This document shows positions 8,394-17,423 of a stretch of DNA of 64,000 nt, in pieces; positions within the stretch are counted from its first letter, which is position 1; every line of letters starts with the position of its first letter. The notes under the pieces are model-generated. The model searched no databases, was not told the DNA's origin, and was given only the letters and a program-made list of their open reading frames with translations. The stretch is from the NCBI RefSeq assembly GCF_016937615.1, contig NZ_JAFHKI010000024.1, forward strand, positions 1 through 64,000. The letters are read 5' to 3'. This stretch comes from Pseudomonas lactucae (GTDB lineage: Bacteria; Pseudomonadota; Gammaproteobacteria; Pseudomonadales; Pseudomonadaceae). The position numbers and the translations under genes are program-made.

Positions 8394-10085
8394 TTACGCG
8401 CGGTACTGGGTGGCCTGAGGCGACCACCACAGCGGTATTTGAATCGCGTTGTCGGTCAACGGCCCCTCACCCATGGACACGGTCTTGGCCATCGGATAAC
8501 CGGCTTGTGCGTGGCGCACCACACCAATCCCGGCGTCAGTGGTCAGGCATGCATCCAGGCGCAGGTCAGCCTCCTCCGAGCCGTCGGCGATCATCGTGAC
8601 ACCGGTGTGCGCCGAGATCCCCATGGTGCCGTTGGATTGAATCGCCACCAGGTCCGCCATCGCCGAAACGTTGAGCAATGCATTCAGGTAGGGCCAGTCG
8701 GAGATCGCGTCGGAGCCATCAAGCATGTTTTCGGTTTCAAACGCCGGGTTGGCGATCGAGCCGGTGTCCAGGTTGTCTCTGGAGAACGCCACCGGACCCG
8801 CCAGCTCACCCGAGCGCACCAACGCATTGACCGCGAGACCAAAGGCACGTCGCTGGCCAAAACCGAGGAAACAGATACGTGCCGGCAGGCCTTCCACGGG
8901 TAAACGGTGACGGGATGTAGTGATCCAACGAGTGACCAGGGTGTCATCCTTGAACATCTCCAGCGCCAGATCATCCAGGCGTGTCTGGTCTGAGACCTCA
9001 CCGGACACGCAAGTCCAGCGAAACGGGCCTCGCCCCAGGAAAAACAGCGGCCGCACGTATTCGGCGATGCAGCCCGGATAGGCAAAGGCTTCCTCCTTGG
9101 ACATCCCCGCGTCCACCGCCTCCTTGCGTACGAAGGTGCCATATTCGAATACGATCGAACCGGCTGCCTGCAAGCGCGTCATCGCCCGCACTATGCGGAT
9201 CATTGATTGACGCGAAGCGGCCATGTAGGCGTCGCGGTCGGTCTCCAACAACGCTGCGGCCTGCTCCAGCGTCAGCCCGCAAGGAATCAGCGCGAACGGG
9301 TCATGGCACGGGCACATTTCAGTCACAATGTCCGGCTTCCAGCCGCAGTCGAGCGCCTGTTCCAGGGCATCGACCATATTGCCCTGCACCACGATCGAGA
9401 GTGCGCGCCCTTCCCGTTTGGCGCACTCAGCCATGTCAATCGCGTCTTGCAGGGACGCCGCCTGAACATCGGCATACCCGCTAGCCAGGCGGTCCACAAT
9501 GCTTTGCTGGCGGACTTCCACGGTGACACTCACACCGCCGTGCATGCTCATCGCCAGGGGTTGCGAACGGCCCATGCCGCCGAGGCCGGCCGTGAAGAAA
9601 ATACGGCCCTTCAATTTCCCATCGAAATGCCGATCGGCAACCAGCGCGAGCGTTTCAAACGTGCCTTCGATCACACCCTGGCTGCCAATGTACTGCCAAG
9701 GCCCGGCGGTGTAGGACGCAAACGCCGTCAGATTCTGCGCGCTCAGGTCATAGAACTTCGGCCAGTCGGCCTTGATCACGTTACTGTTGGCCATGACCAC
9801 CCGGGGTGCCAGCCGGTGGGTTTTAAACACGGCAACCGGCATGCCCGACTGGATCGCCAGGGTTTCATTATTCTCCAGGTTCTTGAGCGACTCGACGATC
9901 GCGTCATAACTTTCCCAGTTACGCGCCGCCTTTCCGATGCCGCCATAGACGGTCAGGCGCGAGGCGTCCTCAGCGTTTTCAAGGTTGTTTTCCAGCATGC
10001 GCAGAATGGTTTCCTGCTTCCATCCTTTACACCGCAGGGTACTGCCACGCGCAGCCATGATTGGTTTGGCTTTTTGCTGAGTCAT
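8394..10085 (-). CDS. Urocanate hydratase paralogue (candidate thiourocanate hydratase)
   Basis: At 563 residues it has the size and NAD-binding framework of urocanase: GGIGKAARNW at 48-57, YIGSQG at 132-137, GLGGMGRSQP, PGPFRW-like block near 353 and ARICFLG with C405. Substrate-side segments differ from classical HutU: TEMCPCHDP at 256-263 in place of the usual DQTSAHDP, and QSNGTMGISAHTG at 483-495 in place of the HHGGGVGMGFSQHSG type. This suggests a hydratase acting on a modified urocanate. It is the first gene of the minus operon, opposite the hydantoinase gene. Confidence 0.85.
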   Translation of the reverse strand: MTQQKAKPIMAARGSTLRCKGWKQETILRMLENNLENAEDASRLTVYGGIGKAARNWESYDAIVESLKNLENNETLAIQSGMPVAVFKTHRLAPRVVMANSNVIKADWPKFYDLSAQNLTAFASYTAGPWQYIGSQGVIEGTFETLALVADRHFDGKLKGRIFFTAGLGGMGRSQPLAMSMHGGVSVTVEVRQQSIVDRLASGYADVQAASLQDAIDMAECAKREGRALSIVVQGNMVDALEQALDCGWKPDIVTEMCPCHDPFALIPCGLTLEQAAALLETDRDAYMAASRQSMIRIVRAMTRLQAAGSIVFEYGTFVRKEAVDAGMSKEEAFAYPGCIAEYVRPLFFLGRGPFRWTCVSGEVSDQTRLDDLALEMFKDDTLVTRWITTSRHRLPVEGLPARICFLGFGQRRAFGLAVNALVRSGELAGPVAFSRDNLDTGSIANPAFETENMLDGSDAISDWPYLNALLNVSAMADLVAIQSNGTMGISAHTGVTMIADGSEEADLRLDACLTTDAGIGVVRHAQAGYPMAKTVSMGEGPLTDNAIQIPLWWSPQATQYRA

Positions 10086-10281
10086 CTAAGGCCACTCTCG
10101 CTGAGGTTAACGCGAAAGCCTGTCGGCAGGCTTTCCCTGGTATGGCCCGAATTATTCGAATCTGCTGCACGCAGAACCATGCAAAAAACAGCAAGTGAAG
10201 TTGTCATTCGCTGCATGGATGGCGTGACACGCCCTGCTGATACTCACTGCCTGCGGATTGACCCGATGACGAGGCTGACAA
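10086..10281. promoter_or_regulatory. Divergent promoter region of the hut-like operons
   Basis: The 196-bp gap between the urocanase-like gene (minus) and the hydantoinase gene (plus) must carry both promoters. It holds a perfect 8-bp stem with a 4-nt loop (AAAGCCTG/CAGGCTTT, 10115-10134), a palindrome ATTCGAAT at 10154-10161, and a 5-bp inverted repeat TCTGC/GCAGA at 10161-10175. The latter two are candidate operators for the LysR protein encoded at 12971. No clean -35/-10 pair could be assigned by eye. Confidence 0.5.
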
Positions 10282-11652
10282 ATGAGTGATTTCGATCTGG
10301 TGGTGCGGGGACGTATCGTCGACAGTGAACAGACCCTTGAGAATGGCTGGCTCGGTATAAGTGAGGGGCGTATCGCCGCGCGAGGCACCGGTGAGCCGCC
10401 TGCCGCAAAAACCACACGCGACGAACGCGGGCATTGGATCTTGCCCGGCGTCATCGACGGTCAGGTCCACTCGGGAAGCCAGGCCAACCAGGAAGGACTG
10501 GGATGGGCCAGCCGTGCCGCCGCTGCGGGAGGCATCACCGTGATGGTGGACATGCCTTACGACGACCCGGAGCCGGTGGCCTGCGCCGAGCAACTGCTGC
10601 GCAAGGCCCAGGAGGTCGAAGACACTTGCCACGTTGATGTCGGATTGTTTGCAACCGTCAATGAAACTCACGGCCTGGCGGCGATTCCGGGGCTGATCGA
10701 GGCCGGCGCCTGTGCGTTCAAGTTTTCGACCTTTGAAGCAGCGCCGGGCCGCTTTCCGCGCATTGAGGAGGACCTGCTGGCAGAACTGTTCGCCCTGATC
10801 AAGCCGTCGGGCCTGGTCTGCGGTGTCCACAACCAGATGCAGGAATTGACGCGTAAAAATATCAACCGCTTGATCGAAGCCGGTGATACCGGCTGGGATG
10901 CATTCCTGCGCGCCCATCCACCGCTGGTGGAGGACCTGGCAACCGCGTTGATTTATGAGATCGGTGCACAAACCGGCGCACGCGCCCATCCGGTTCACGT
11001 CTCGACCAGCCGTGGGTTTGAGCTGTGCGAAATGTATCGCCGGGCCGGGCACGACGTGAGCATCGAGACGTGCATTCAGTACCTGATGCTCAACCATGAA
11101 GACCACACACGGCGCTTTGGCGCCAAAACCAAGCATTACCCACCGATCAGGCCCAAAGCCGAATCCGACAAGCTCTGGGCGCACATCGCCCAGGAACGCT
11201 GCACCTTTGTGTCTTCCGACCACGTCAGTTGGGGGCTGGAGCGTAAAGGTAATCCCAACGTGTTCCGTAACGCTTCAGGCGGACCGGGCCTGGAGACGCT
11301 GCTGCCCGCGTTCTGGACCGGTGCCATGGCACGCGGACTGTCGCCCTCGCTGGTGGTTCGACAGCTGAGTCGCAACCCGGCCAGGCATTTTCTGCTCGAT
11401 AACCGCAAAGGTGACTTCGTAATCGGTCTGGACGCTGACTTCGTGGTGCTGGCCGACGAGCACTATCGTTACGACCCCTCTACCAGCCTGAGCGCGGTGA
11501 CATGGAGTTCATTCGAAGACATGCCCTTTACGGGCAGGGTCAAGACCACTTACTGCCGTGGCCAGTGTGTATTCGATCAAGGCAGGATTCTCAATGAGCC
11601 AGGTTACGGCCATTTTTTGCGCCCTCGCGCACTGACAACAGGTACGTATTGA
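10282..11652 (+). CDS. Hydantoinase/dihydroorotase-like amidohydrolase (candidate hydantoin-5-propionate hydrolase)
   Basis: A 456-residue cyclic amidohydrolase. It retains the carboxylatable lysine K147 (AFKFST), H183 (GVHN), H239 (HPVHVST) and D313 (SSDHVSW), the expected ligands of a hydantoinase centre. The first metal motif is altered: IDGQVHSG has Q61-V-H63 where the family has HxH. It is followed after one base by an N-carbamoyl-amino-acid hydrolase, the classical hydantoinase partner. I infer opening of hydantoin-5-propionate to N-carbamoyl-L-glutamate. A GAGG site precedes ATG 10282. Confidence 0.8.
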   Translation: MSDFDLVVRGRIVDSEQTLENGWLGISEGRIAARGTGEPPAAKTTRDERGHWILPGVIDGQVHSGSQANQEGLGWASRAAAAGGITVMVDMPYDDPEPVACAEQLLRKAQEVEDTCHVDVGLFATVNETHGLAAIPGLIEAGACAFKFSTFEAAPGRFPRIEEDLLAELFALIKPSGLVCGVHNQMQELTRKNINRLIEAGDTGWDAFLRAHPPLVEDLATALIYEIGAQTGARAHPVHVSTSRGFELCEMYRRAGHDVSIETCIQYLMLNHEDHTRRFGAKTKHYPPIRPKAESDKLWAHIAQERCTFVSSDHVSWGLERKGNPNVFRNASGGPGLETLLPAFWTGAMARGLSPSLVVRQLSRNPARHFLLDNRKGDFVIGLDADFVVLADEHYRYDPSTSLSAVTWSSFEDMPFTGRVKTTYCRGQCVFDQGRILNEPGYGHFLRPRALTTGTY

Positions 11653-11653
11653 A

Positions 11654-12913
11654 ATGAGCGTCCCCTTGCTGCAACTGAACATTGAACGTCTGTGGAATCG
11701 AGTCAATACGCTGTCGAACTTTACGCTGCCGGACGTACCGTGGACCCGACGCGCCTTCTCACCCGAGTTTGAGCAGGCAAGGCTGTGGTTAAGGTCTGAA
11801 TTCGAGTCTGCCGGGCTGAGCGTCACGCTGGATGCCGGCGGCAATCTGATCGGTCAGCTCAACGGCAGCGAACCTGACCTGAAACCGCTGATCAGCGGCT
11901 CACACTGCGATACGGTGGTCGGTGGAGGCCGGTTCGATGGCATTATCGGCGTGTTGGCGGCGCTGGAAGTCGCCCATGCCTTGAAGGACGCCGGCCGATG
12001 CTTGCGTCATTCACTTCAGGTGATCGACTTTCTCTCGGAAGAACCTAGTGATTACGGCATTTCCTGTGTCGGCAGTCGCGCATTCGCCGGGCAGCTGAGC
12101 GCCGACATGCTCGCCTCGCAAAACCGCGCCGGTGAAAGCCTGGCACAAGCGATGAAGCGTATTGGAGGTGCCCCGGAGCGCCTCGACCAGGCTCTACGGG
12201 AACCCGGCAGCATCGCAGCGTTTGTTGAGCTGCACATCGAGCAGGGCCCGGTTCTGGAGAGCCAGGGATTGCCCATCGGCTCCGTCACTAATATCGTCGG
12301 CATCCGCCGTGTCGGGATCACCGTGTGTGGTTTGCCCGACCATGCCGGCACGACCCCGATGGATCTGCGGCGTGATGCGTTGGTCGGCGCGGCAGAATTA
12401 ATCCGCGAAGCACGGCGCATGGCCATCGACATGAGTGGTCGTCCTCATTATGTCGTCGCGACGGTGGGTCGGTTGGATGTGAGCCCTAACGTGCCCAACG
12501 CCGTACCTGGCAAAGTCGACATGGTGCTCGAAGTACGCAGCGACTCCAAACAGGTGCTGCTCGACTTCCCGGAACAGCTGCTGGAGCGCTGCAACGCGGC
12601 GCTGACAGACCTGAGGCTGACCGTCGACTCCGTACCGTTGACGTATGCTGACCCGACGGACTGTTCGCCCATTGTCATCGAGGCTGTCAGCAAAGTGGCG
12701 GAACAGTTGGGCTTGCCGCACATGACCCTACCCAGTGGTGCCGGGCATGACGCAGTCTACGTCGGGGCCACTGGGCCGATGGGTATGGTGTTCGTCCCCT
12801 GTCTCAACGGCCGCAGCCACTGCCCCGAAGAATGGCTGGAACCCCAACAGTTGCTCGACGGCACTCAAGTGCTGGCACAGACCCTGATTTATTTGGATGG
12901 CCAACTGCGTTGA
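11654..12913 (+). CDS. N-carbamoyl-L-amino-acid hydrolase (M20, HyuC/AmaB type)
   Basis: A 419-residue binuclear-metal hydrolase of the carbamoylase/allantoate amidohydrolase group. Motifs in order: SGSHCDTVVGGGRFDG (ligands), FLSEEPSDYG (catalytic and metal glutamates), ELHIEQGPVLE, PDHAGTTPM in the lid domain, SGAGHDA, and the C-terminal GRSHCPEEW. It would release glutamate, CO2 and ammonia from N-carbamoyl-L-glutamate. It begins one base after the hydantoinase stop, so the two are co-translated. The combination gives the step order ring opening then decarbamoylation. Confidence 0.86.
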   Translation: MSVPLLQLNIERLWNRVNTLSNFTLPDVPWTRRAFSPEFEQARLWLRSEFESAGLSVTLDAGGNLIGQLNGSEPDLKPLISGSHCDTVVGGGRFDGIIGVLAALEVAHALKDAGRCLRHSLQVIDFLSEEPSDYGISCVGSRAFAGQLSADMLASQNRAGESLAQAMKRIGGAPERLDQALREPGSIAAFVELHIEQGPVLESQGLPIGSVTNIVGIRRVGITVCGLPDHAGTTPMDLRRDALVGAAELIREARRMAIDMSGRPHYVVATVGRLDVSPNVPNAVPGKVDMVLEVRSDSKQVLLDFPEQLLERCNAALTDLRLTVDSVPLTYADPTDCSPIVIEAVSKVAEQLGLPHMTLPSGAGHDAVYVGATGPMGMVFVPCLNGRSHCPEEWLEPQQLLDGTQVLAQTLIYLDGQLR

Positions 12914-12970
12914 TCGACGAACTTGGTGTAAAACAATTCAACAGCCGAGCGCGTAAGATCAGACGGACTC

Positions 12971-13927
12971 ATGCGCTTCACTCCCCGCACCTGGAGTACC
13001 CCATTGAACACAACATCTGTTCCCCCGTTACACGACATCGACTTGAAACACTGGCGACTATTCAAGGCCGTTGTCGAGTGCGGGGGGCTGTCGGCTGCCG
13101 AGGAGGCCACGGGTATGGGTATTTCGGCCATCAGTCGGCAATTGTCCGACCTGGAGAGTCGTTTCGGCAGCCAACTCTGCCATCGTGGGCGTAGTGGTTT
13201 CCAATTGACCGAGGAAGGCCAGGTCGCCTATTCGGCGCTACTGCGTCTGCTCGATTCGATCGATGAATTTCGCGACACCCTGGCCAGCTCCAAGGCAGAG
13301 GTCAAAGGCGAACTGAGCCTGTGGCTGATCGATCACTGTACCTTCACGCCCAGTAACCCCATCGCCAACGCACTGAAACATTTTCGTCGCGATTATCCAT
13401 TGGTCAACCTCAGTGTCGGGGTCGCCCCGCCGGATGCAGTAGAGCGCGCTGTCGCCGAGAAAAAGGCAAGCGTAGGCTTAACCATTTGCAAGTCGGACCT
13501 GCCCGACCTCAACTATCAAGTGATCGGCTCCGAGGCCTCGGCCTTGTATTGCGGACGAGACCACGAAGCATTCGGCAAAAGCGAAGAAGAAGCGCGCCGG
13601 ATTGTCGAACAAACCGCCCACTATGTGCGTCGTGGCTATTTGGTGCAGGACACTGCACCGGCGACTTTTCTACAAAACGCCAGCACCCTCGCCCATCACG
13701 TTGAAGGTACGATTCAATTGCTGCTCAGCGGCGGCTATGTCGGCATTGTGCCTGACCATATCGCTCATCCCTGGGTGGAGCATGGCGCCTTGTTTCGATT
13801 ACCGTTGCCGGAGTTCATTGCGCAGCGACCGGTGTTTGTGGTTTCACGGGAATCGCAAGGCGCCAATCGAACGGCCAGTTTGATGCTTGAGGCGATTATC
13901 AGGTCGTTTCAGGAGGCGGCGTCCTGA
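12971..13927 (+). CDS. LysR-type transcriptional regulator
   Basis: A 318-residue LysR regulator. The N-terminal winged HTH spans about 24-85 (LKHWRLFKAVVECGGLSAAEEATGMGISAISRQLSDLE), followed by a substrate-binding domain. It is 57 bp downstream of the carbamoylase gene and on the same strand, so it is likely the pathway regulator acting on the 10086-10281 region. The first 20 residues precede the usual LysR start, so an internal start near residue 12 is possible. Confidence 0.82.
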   Translation: MRFTPRTWSTPLNTTSVPPLHDIDLKHWRLFKAVVECGGLSAAEEATGMGISAISRQLSDLESRFGSQLCHRGRSGFQLTEEGQVAYSALLRLLDSIDEFRDTLASSKAEVKGELSLWLIDHCTFTPSNPIANALKHFRRDYPLVNLSVGVAPPDAVERAVAEKKASVGLTICKSDLPDLNYQVIGSEASALYCGRDHEAFGKSEEEARRIVEQTAHYVRRGYLVQDTAPATFLQNASTLAHHVEGTIQLLLSGGYVGIVPDHIAHPWVEHGALFRLPLPEFIAQRPVFVVSRESQGANRTASLMLEAIIRSFQEAAS

Positions 13928-13944
13928 CCTTGCATACAGAAGCA

Positions 13945-13967
13945 GGAACGCACGACAACTGCGTTCC
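13945..13967. terminator. Bidirectional terminator-like hairpin
   Basis: An 8-bp perfect stem GGAACGCA/TGCGTTCC with a 7-nt loop lies in the 54-bp gap between the convergent LysR gene and the binding-protein gene. There is no clear T-run, so it is a weak call on sequence, but its placement between two stops is typical. Confidence 0.5.
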
Positions 13968-13981
13968 GCGATCTCTGCGAA

Positions 13982-15619
13982 TCAGGCATCCAGCCAGACC
14001 TGTTCGGCGAACATGAAGCCCATGAAACCGCCCAACGGATTGCTGCCATAACCTTTGACGCGTTGGTCAATGCCATCGATGTTGCTGATGAACACAGGAA
14101 TGCCTATACCGCTGTGTTCATGCACCAGGGTCTGCATGTCCGCGTACATTTTGCCGCGCTTTGCATCGTCGGTTTCACCCCGGGCAAGCAGCAGTAGCTG
14201 ATCGAACTGCTCGTTCTTCCAGCCTGACTCGTTCCAGGGCGCGCTCGACTGAAAGAACTGAGAGAACATCACGTCGGCGCTTGGCCTTGGATTGATGTTG
14301 CCGAAACTCAGCGGGTGCTTCATCCAGTGATTCGACCAGTAGCCGTCACTGGGTAAGCGGCTAACGTCAAGTTTTAGCCCGACTTGGCGCGCCGACTGCT
14401 GCAGGAGCACCGCCATGTCCACCGACCCGGTGGCGGCCGGCGATGCAATCAGCGGCATAGTGATGCTCTCCATGCCGGCTTTTTTCAACAGAAATTTGGC
14501 TTTTTCGGGATCGTATACCGTTTGCGGCAAGTCGGTATTGTAGTAACGCGCACCTGGGGAAATCGGATGATCGTTACCGACGACTGCGAAGCCACGAAAC
14601 ACGGCGGATTTGATTTGCTCACGGTCCAACAGGTACTTCATCGCCTGAGTGAATTCCGGGCTTTTACCCGGCATTTGATCCTGACGGATGATCAAATCCG
14701 AGTAATTGCCCGACGGTGCAGAGATCACTTGGTGCTTACCGCTGGCCTTGATGCGGACCGTTGAGCGCGGATCCACTTCATTAGTGATCTGCACATCGCC
14801 CGAGAGTAGCGCGTTGATCCTTGACGGTTCGTCGGCAATGCCGATGAACTCGATCTCGTCCAGATAAGGCAAGCCTGGTTTCCAGTAATTCGTATTGCGC
14901 ACGGCGAGTGAGCGTACGCCGGGTTTGAACTCCTTGACCTTGAATGGCCCGGTCCCTACTCCCTGATTAAAGTCGGTGGTACCTTCAGGGACGATCAGGA
15001 AATGCGAGACAGCGAGAATCGACGGCAGCTCGGCATTCGGGCCGGTGAGGCGGATTTGCACTTCGTTGGGGCCGGTCGCCTTGATCTCGCTGAACTGCTG
15101 CGCCAATGGCTGGACTTTGGAACCGGTGATGGGATCCTTGTGACGCGAAAGCGAAAACACCACATCGGCGGCGGTCAGGGGCTTGCCGTTGTGAAAGGTC
15201 ACCTCTTTACGCAAGGTGATTACCCAGAGCGTTGCATCAGCGGAATCGAAGCGCTCGGCCAACTCCAGTTGCGGCACCATATGGCTGTCAAAGCGGGTCA
15301 GCCCGTTATAAAACATGTATTGGCGCGTGTAATCGGTAGAACCCGACCCCTTGGCGGGATCGAGGGTGTCGGCGGTGGAGCTGTTCATCCCGGCCACGCG
15401 GATCCGCCCGCCCGGCTTACCTTTGCCGGGAGCGGTGGGCTCGTCGGCAAGCAGTTTTCCGGCAGCACCGAACAGGCTTCCCGTACCCGCAGCGACGACG
15501 CCGGCGACCCCCAGCATTTGCAAGGCGCTACGACGGGAGACACCGCGATTGAGGCTTTCAAAGATGCTCAGGCTTTCCCGGCCGCTGATTAATTGGGCAT
15601 CGACTTTTGTGTCAGTCAT
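13982..15619 (-). CDS. ABC transporter family 5 (peptide/nickel-type) substrate-binding protein, Tat-like signal
   Basis: A 545-residue DppA/OppA-type periplasmic binding protein. After about 25 residues there is a twin-arginine-like motif SRRSALQML followed by the hydrophobic stretch GVAGVVAAGTG, so export by Tat is likely. Mature features include TLRKEVTFHNGKPLTAADVVFSL and GTGPFKVKEFKPG, the SBP family 5 signature area. No permease or ATPase genes adjoin it, so it is an orphan here. Its place beside the hut-like cluster and next to oxidoreductases suggests uptake of an amino-acid-like or peptide compound. Confidence 0.82.
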   Translation of the reverse strand: MTDTKVDAQLISGRESLSIFESLNRGVSRRSALQMLGVAGVVAAGTGSLFGAAGKLLADEPTAPGKGKPGGRIRVAGMNSSTADTLDPAKGSGSTDYTRQYMFYNGLTRFDSHMVPQLELAERFDSADATLWVITLRKEVTFHNGKPLTAADVVFSLSRHKDPITGSKVQPLAQQFSEIKATGPNEVQIRLTGPNAELPSILAVSHFLIVPEGTTDFNQGVGTGPFKVKEFKPGVRSLAVRNTNYWKPGLPYLDEIEFIGIADEPSRINALLSGDVQITNEVDPRSTVRIKASGKHQVISAPSGNYSDLIIRQDQMPGKSPEFTQAMKYLLDREQIKSAVFRGFAVVGNDHPISPGARYYNTDLPQTVYDPEKAKFLLKKAGMESITMPLIASPAATGSVDMAVLLQQSARQVGLKLDVSRLPSDGYWSNHWMKHPLSFGNINPRPSADVMFSQFFQSSAPWNESGWKNEQFDQLLLLARGETDDAKRGKMYADMQTLVHEHSGIGIPVFISNIDGIDQRVKGYGSNPLGGFMGFMFAEQVWLDA

Positions 15620-16077
15620 GTCAGTTATACCTGTCGAGAATCAAAAGTATGGAGTGCCCCGGTTGACCGGGACGTCCTGCAAACGCAAACGACGGTGATG
15701 CCAACCTCAATACCAAATACGGAACCCGCGATGGGTCTCAAGCGACATGGCACCCTTGCAGTCTCTCAGTCGAGCCAACAATCAGCGGCCGATCCGCCTA
15801 GCGGCACAACGTTACGGATGTATCAACGCTTTGCTGCACCATAAATTGATTACAGCACCACCCGACCATGCAAAACGTTTGGAATGAAACCCCGCCTGGC
15901 ACAAACCACCGTTTTCAGCCTCGCCATCAGTAGAGTTTGCGGAGTGCACCACGCACGGGCAAATCCATCCTCCGTGCACTTTTCCGAGTATTTTTTACAA
16001 TGTCTGCGCGGTGATCAGCCGTCGAACCGAATCAAACAGCGAGTCGGCGCAGATTGCTCATATATCGGTACTTCGGT
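15620..16077. other. Intergenic region, 458 bp, no gene seen
   Basis: No convincing reading frame. It is the upstream region of the binding-protein gene. At 15928-15970 it carries a segment closely resembling one at 19896-19938 (see repeat entries). Confidence 0.5.
15928..15970. repeat. Copy A of a 43-bp intergenic repeat
   Basis: Runs from CAGTAGAG through TTTGCGGAGTGC to GGGCAAATCC. It matches the segment at 19896-19938 at roughly three-quarters of positions, with the ends TTTGC and GCAAA forming an inverted repeat in both. It lies about 310 bp upstream of the family 5 binding-protein start. Confidence 0.5.
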
Positions 16078-17355
16078 TCAGCGCACCAAATCCTGAAACC
16101 GGTAATACGCACCCACCAACGGTAAAAACCAGGGATTCCCGAAATGCCCGGGGATCGCCGGCCAACTGAAGTCCCGCCATGGGTTCAGGTCGGCGCGACC
16201 GTCAAGAACTTCGGCCATGATCGCGCCCATATAGGTCGACATATGCGTGCCGTGGCCGCTATACCCCATCGAGTAGAACAACCCATCGTGCTCACCGGCC
16301 CGTGGCAGGCGGTCACGGGTCATATCGACCATACCGCCCCAGCAGTAATCAATGCGGGTGTCGCTCAATTCCGGAAAAACCTCGATCAGCGATTTCTGCA
16401 GGATGATTCCGCTTTTCATGTCGGAGGCGGGATTGGAGGTGGCGAAGCGCGCACGCCCACCGAACAGCAAACGATTGTCGGGGGTTACCCGAAAGTAATT
16501 GACGAAGTTTTTCGTATCGACAGTCATGCGCCGGCGCGGAACCAGACGGTCAAGCACCTCGACTGAAAGGGGCTCTGTAACGATGATAAACGCCCCCACT
16601 GGCACGATACGCCGGCGAAACCAGGCCAAGGGGCCCACCGAGGAGGTGCCGGTCGCCAGCAGCACCTGCTTGGCACGCACTTCACCGCGCGGCGTTTTGA
16701 CCTGATGCACGGTGCCGGTCTGACGCGAGAGGCCAAGCACCGGTGCATTTTCATAGATACGCACGCCACGCCGGGCAGCCGCCTCCGCCAGACCCTGACC
16801 GTAGCGGCCAACGTGCATACCGGCGCTTTTTGCGAACACCAGGCCACCAAAATAACGATCTGAGCCGATCTCGCTGCTCAATTGCTCGCGCGTCAGCATG
16901 CAGGTGTCAGGATCGCATTCCTGCTCCATGAGCGCCTGCGACCGGGCCAGCTTGTCAAAGTGCTCAGGCTTCGCCGCGAGCTTGAGCTTGCCAACGCGTT
17001 TGAAATCGCAATCGATACCCTCCTCCGCGATCAGCGACTCAACTTTGCTGACCCCGGCATCAAAGGCGCGATACAACATATTGGCGCGCTCACGCCCAAT
17101 GGCCGTCGACAGTGCGTAATAATCCTGGGCAAAGCCGTTGTTGCACATTCCGCCATTGCGACCGGAAGCGGCGTTACCGACCAGGCCGGATTCGAATACG
17201 GCCACTCTCGCGCCTTTTTTTGCCAGTGCTATAGCGGCGGACAAACCGGTAAAGCCAGCGCCGACGATGGCCACATCCACCTCACCACTAGGCGCATCGC
17301 GTTCACCCGACGCAAATTTGGGCGCGGTATCCAGCCAATAGGGCATCAGTTTCAT
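16078..17355 (-). CDS. DAO-family FAD-dependent oxidoreductase (PuuB-like)
   Basis: A 425-residue flavoprotein with the N-terminal dinucleotide motif DVAIVGAGFTGLSAAIALAKKG (about residues 27-48), SGRNGG near 64, and the C-terminal SMGYSGHGTHMS block of gamma-glutamylputrescine oxidase-like amine oxidases. It would oxidise a secondary or primary amine with release of hydrogen peroxide. It is followed 68 bp later by a GNAT gene and then a second DAO enzyme on the same strand. The substrate is unknown. Confidence 0.82.
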   Translation of the reverse strand: MKLMPYWLDTAPKFASGERDAPSGEVDVAIVGAGFTGLSAAIALAKKGARVAVFESGLVGNAASGRNGGMCNNGFAQDYYALSTAIGRERANMLYRAFDAGVSKVESLIAEEGIDCDFKRVGKLKLAAKPEHFDKLARSQALMEQECDPDTCMLTREQLSSEIGSDRYFGGLVFAKSAGMHVGRYGQGLAEAAARRGVRIYENAPVLGLSRQTGTVHQVKTPRGEVRAKQVLLATGTSSVGPLAWFRRRIVPVGAFIIVTEPLSVEVLDRLVPRRRMTVDTKNFVNYFRVTPDNRLLFGGRARFATSNPASDMKSGIILQKSLIEVFPELSDTRIDYCWGGMVDMTRDRLPRAGEHDGLFYSMGYSGHGTHMSTYMGAIMAEVLDGRADLNPWRDFSWPAIPGHFGNPWFLPLVGAYYRFQDLVR

Positions 17356-17423
17356 AAGGGCTATCCATCATCTCAGGGTTAATCATCAGGTCGCGAATTC
17401 CGCAAGCTCGCGGTCAATACACC

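Noticed and set aside
5296..10085. Ordinary histidine utilisation (hut) operon
   Set aside because: No hutI, hutG, hutF or hutC, and the lyase and hydratase diverge at substrate positions; kept only as an alternative.
8998..10289. Long plus-strand frame (360 codons) over the urocanase-like gene
   Set aside because: Shadow of a GC-rich gene; the opposite strand has clear urocanase motifs.
10204..11223. Minus-strand frame of 339 codons over the hydantoinase gene
   Set aside because: Antisense shadow; no protein family features.
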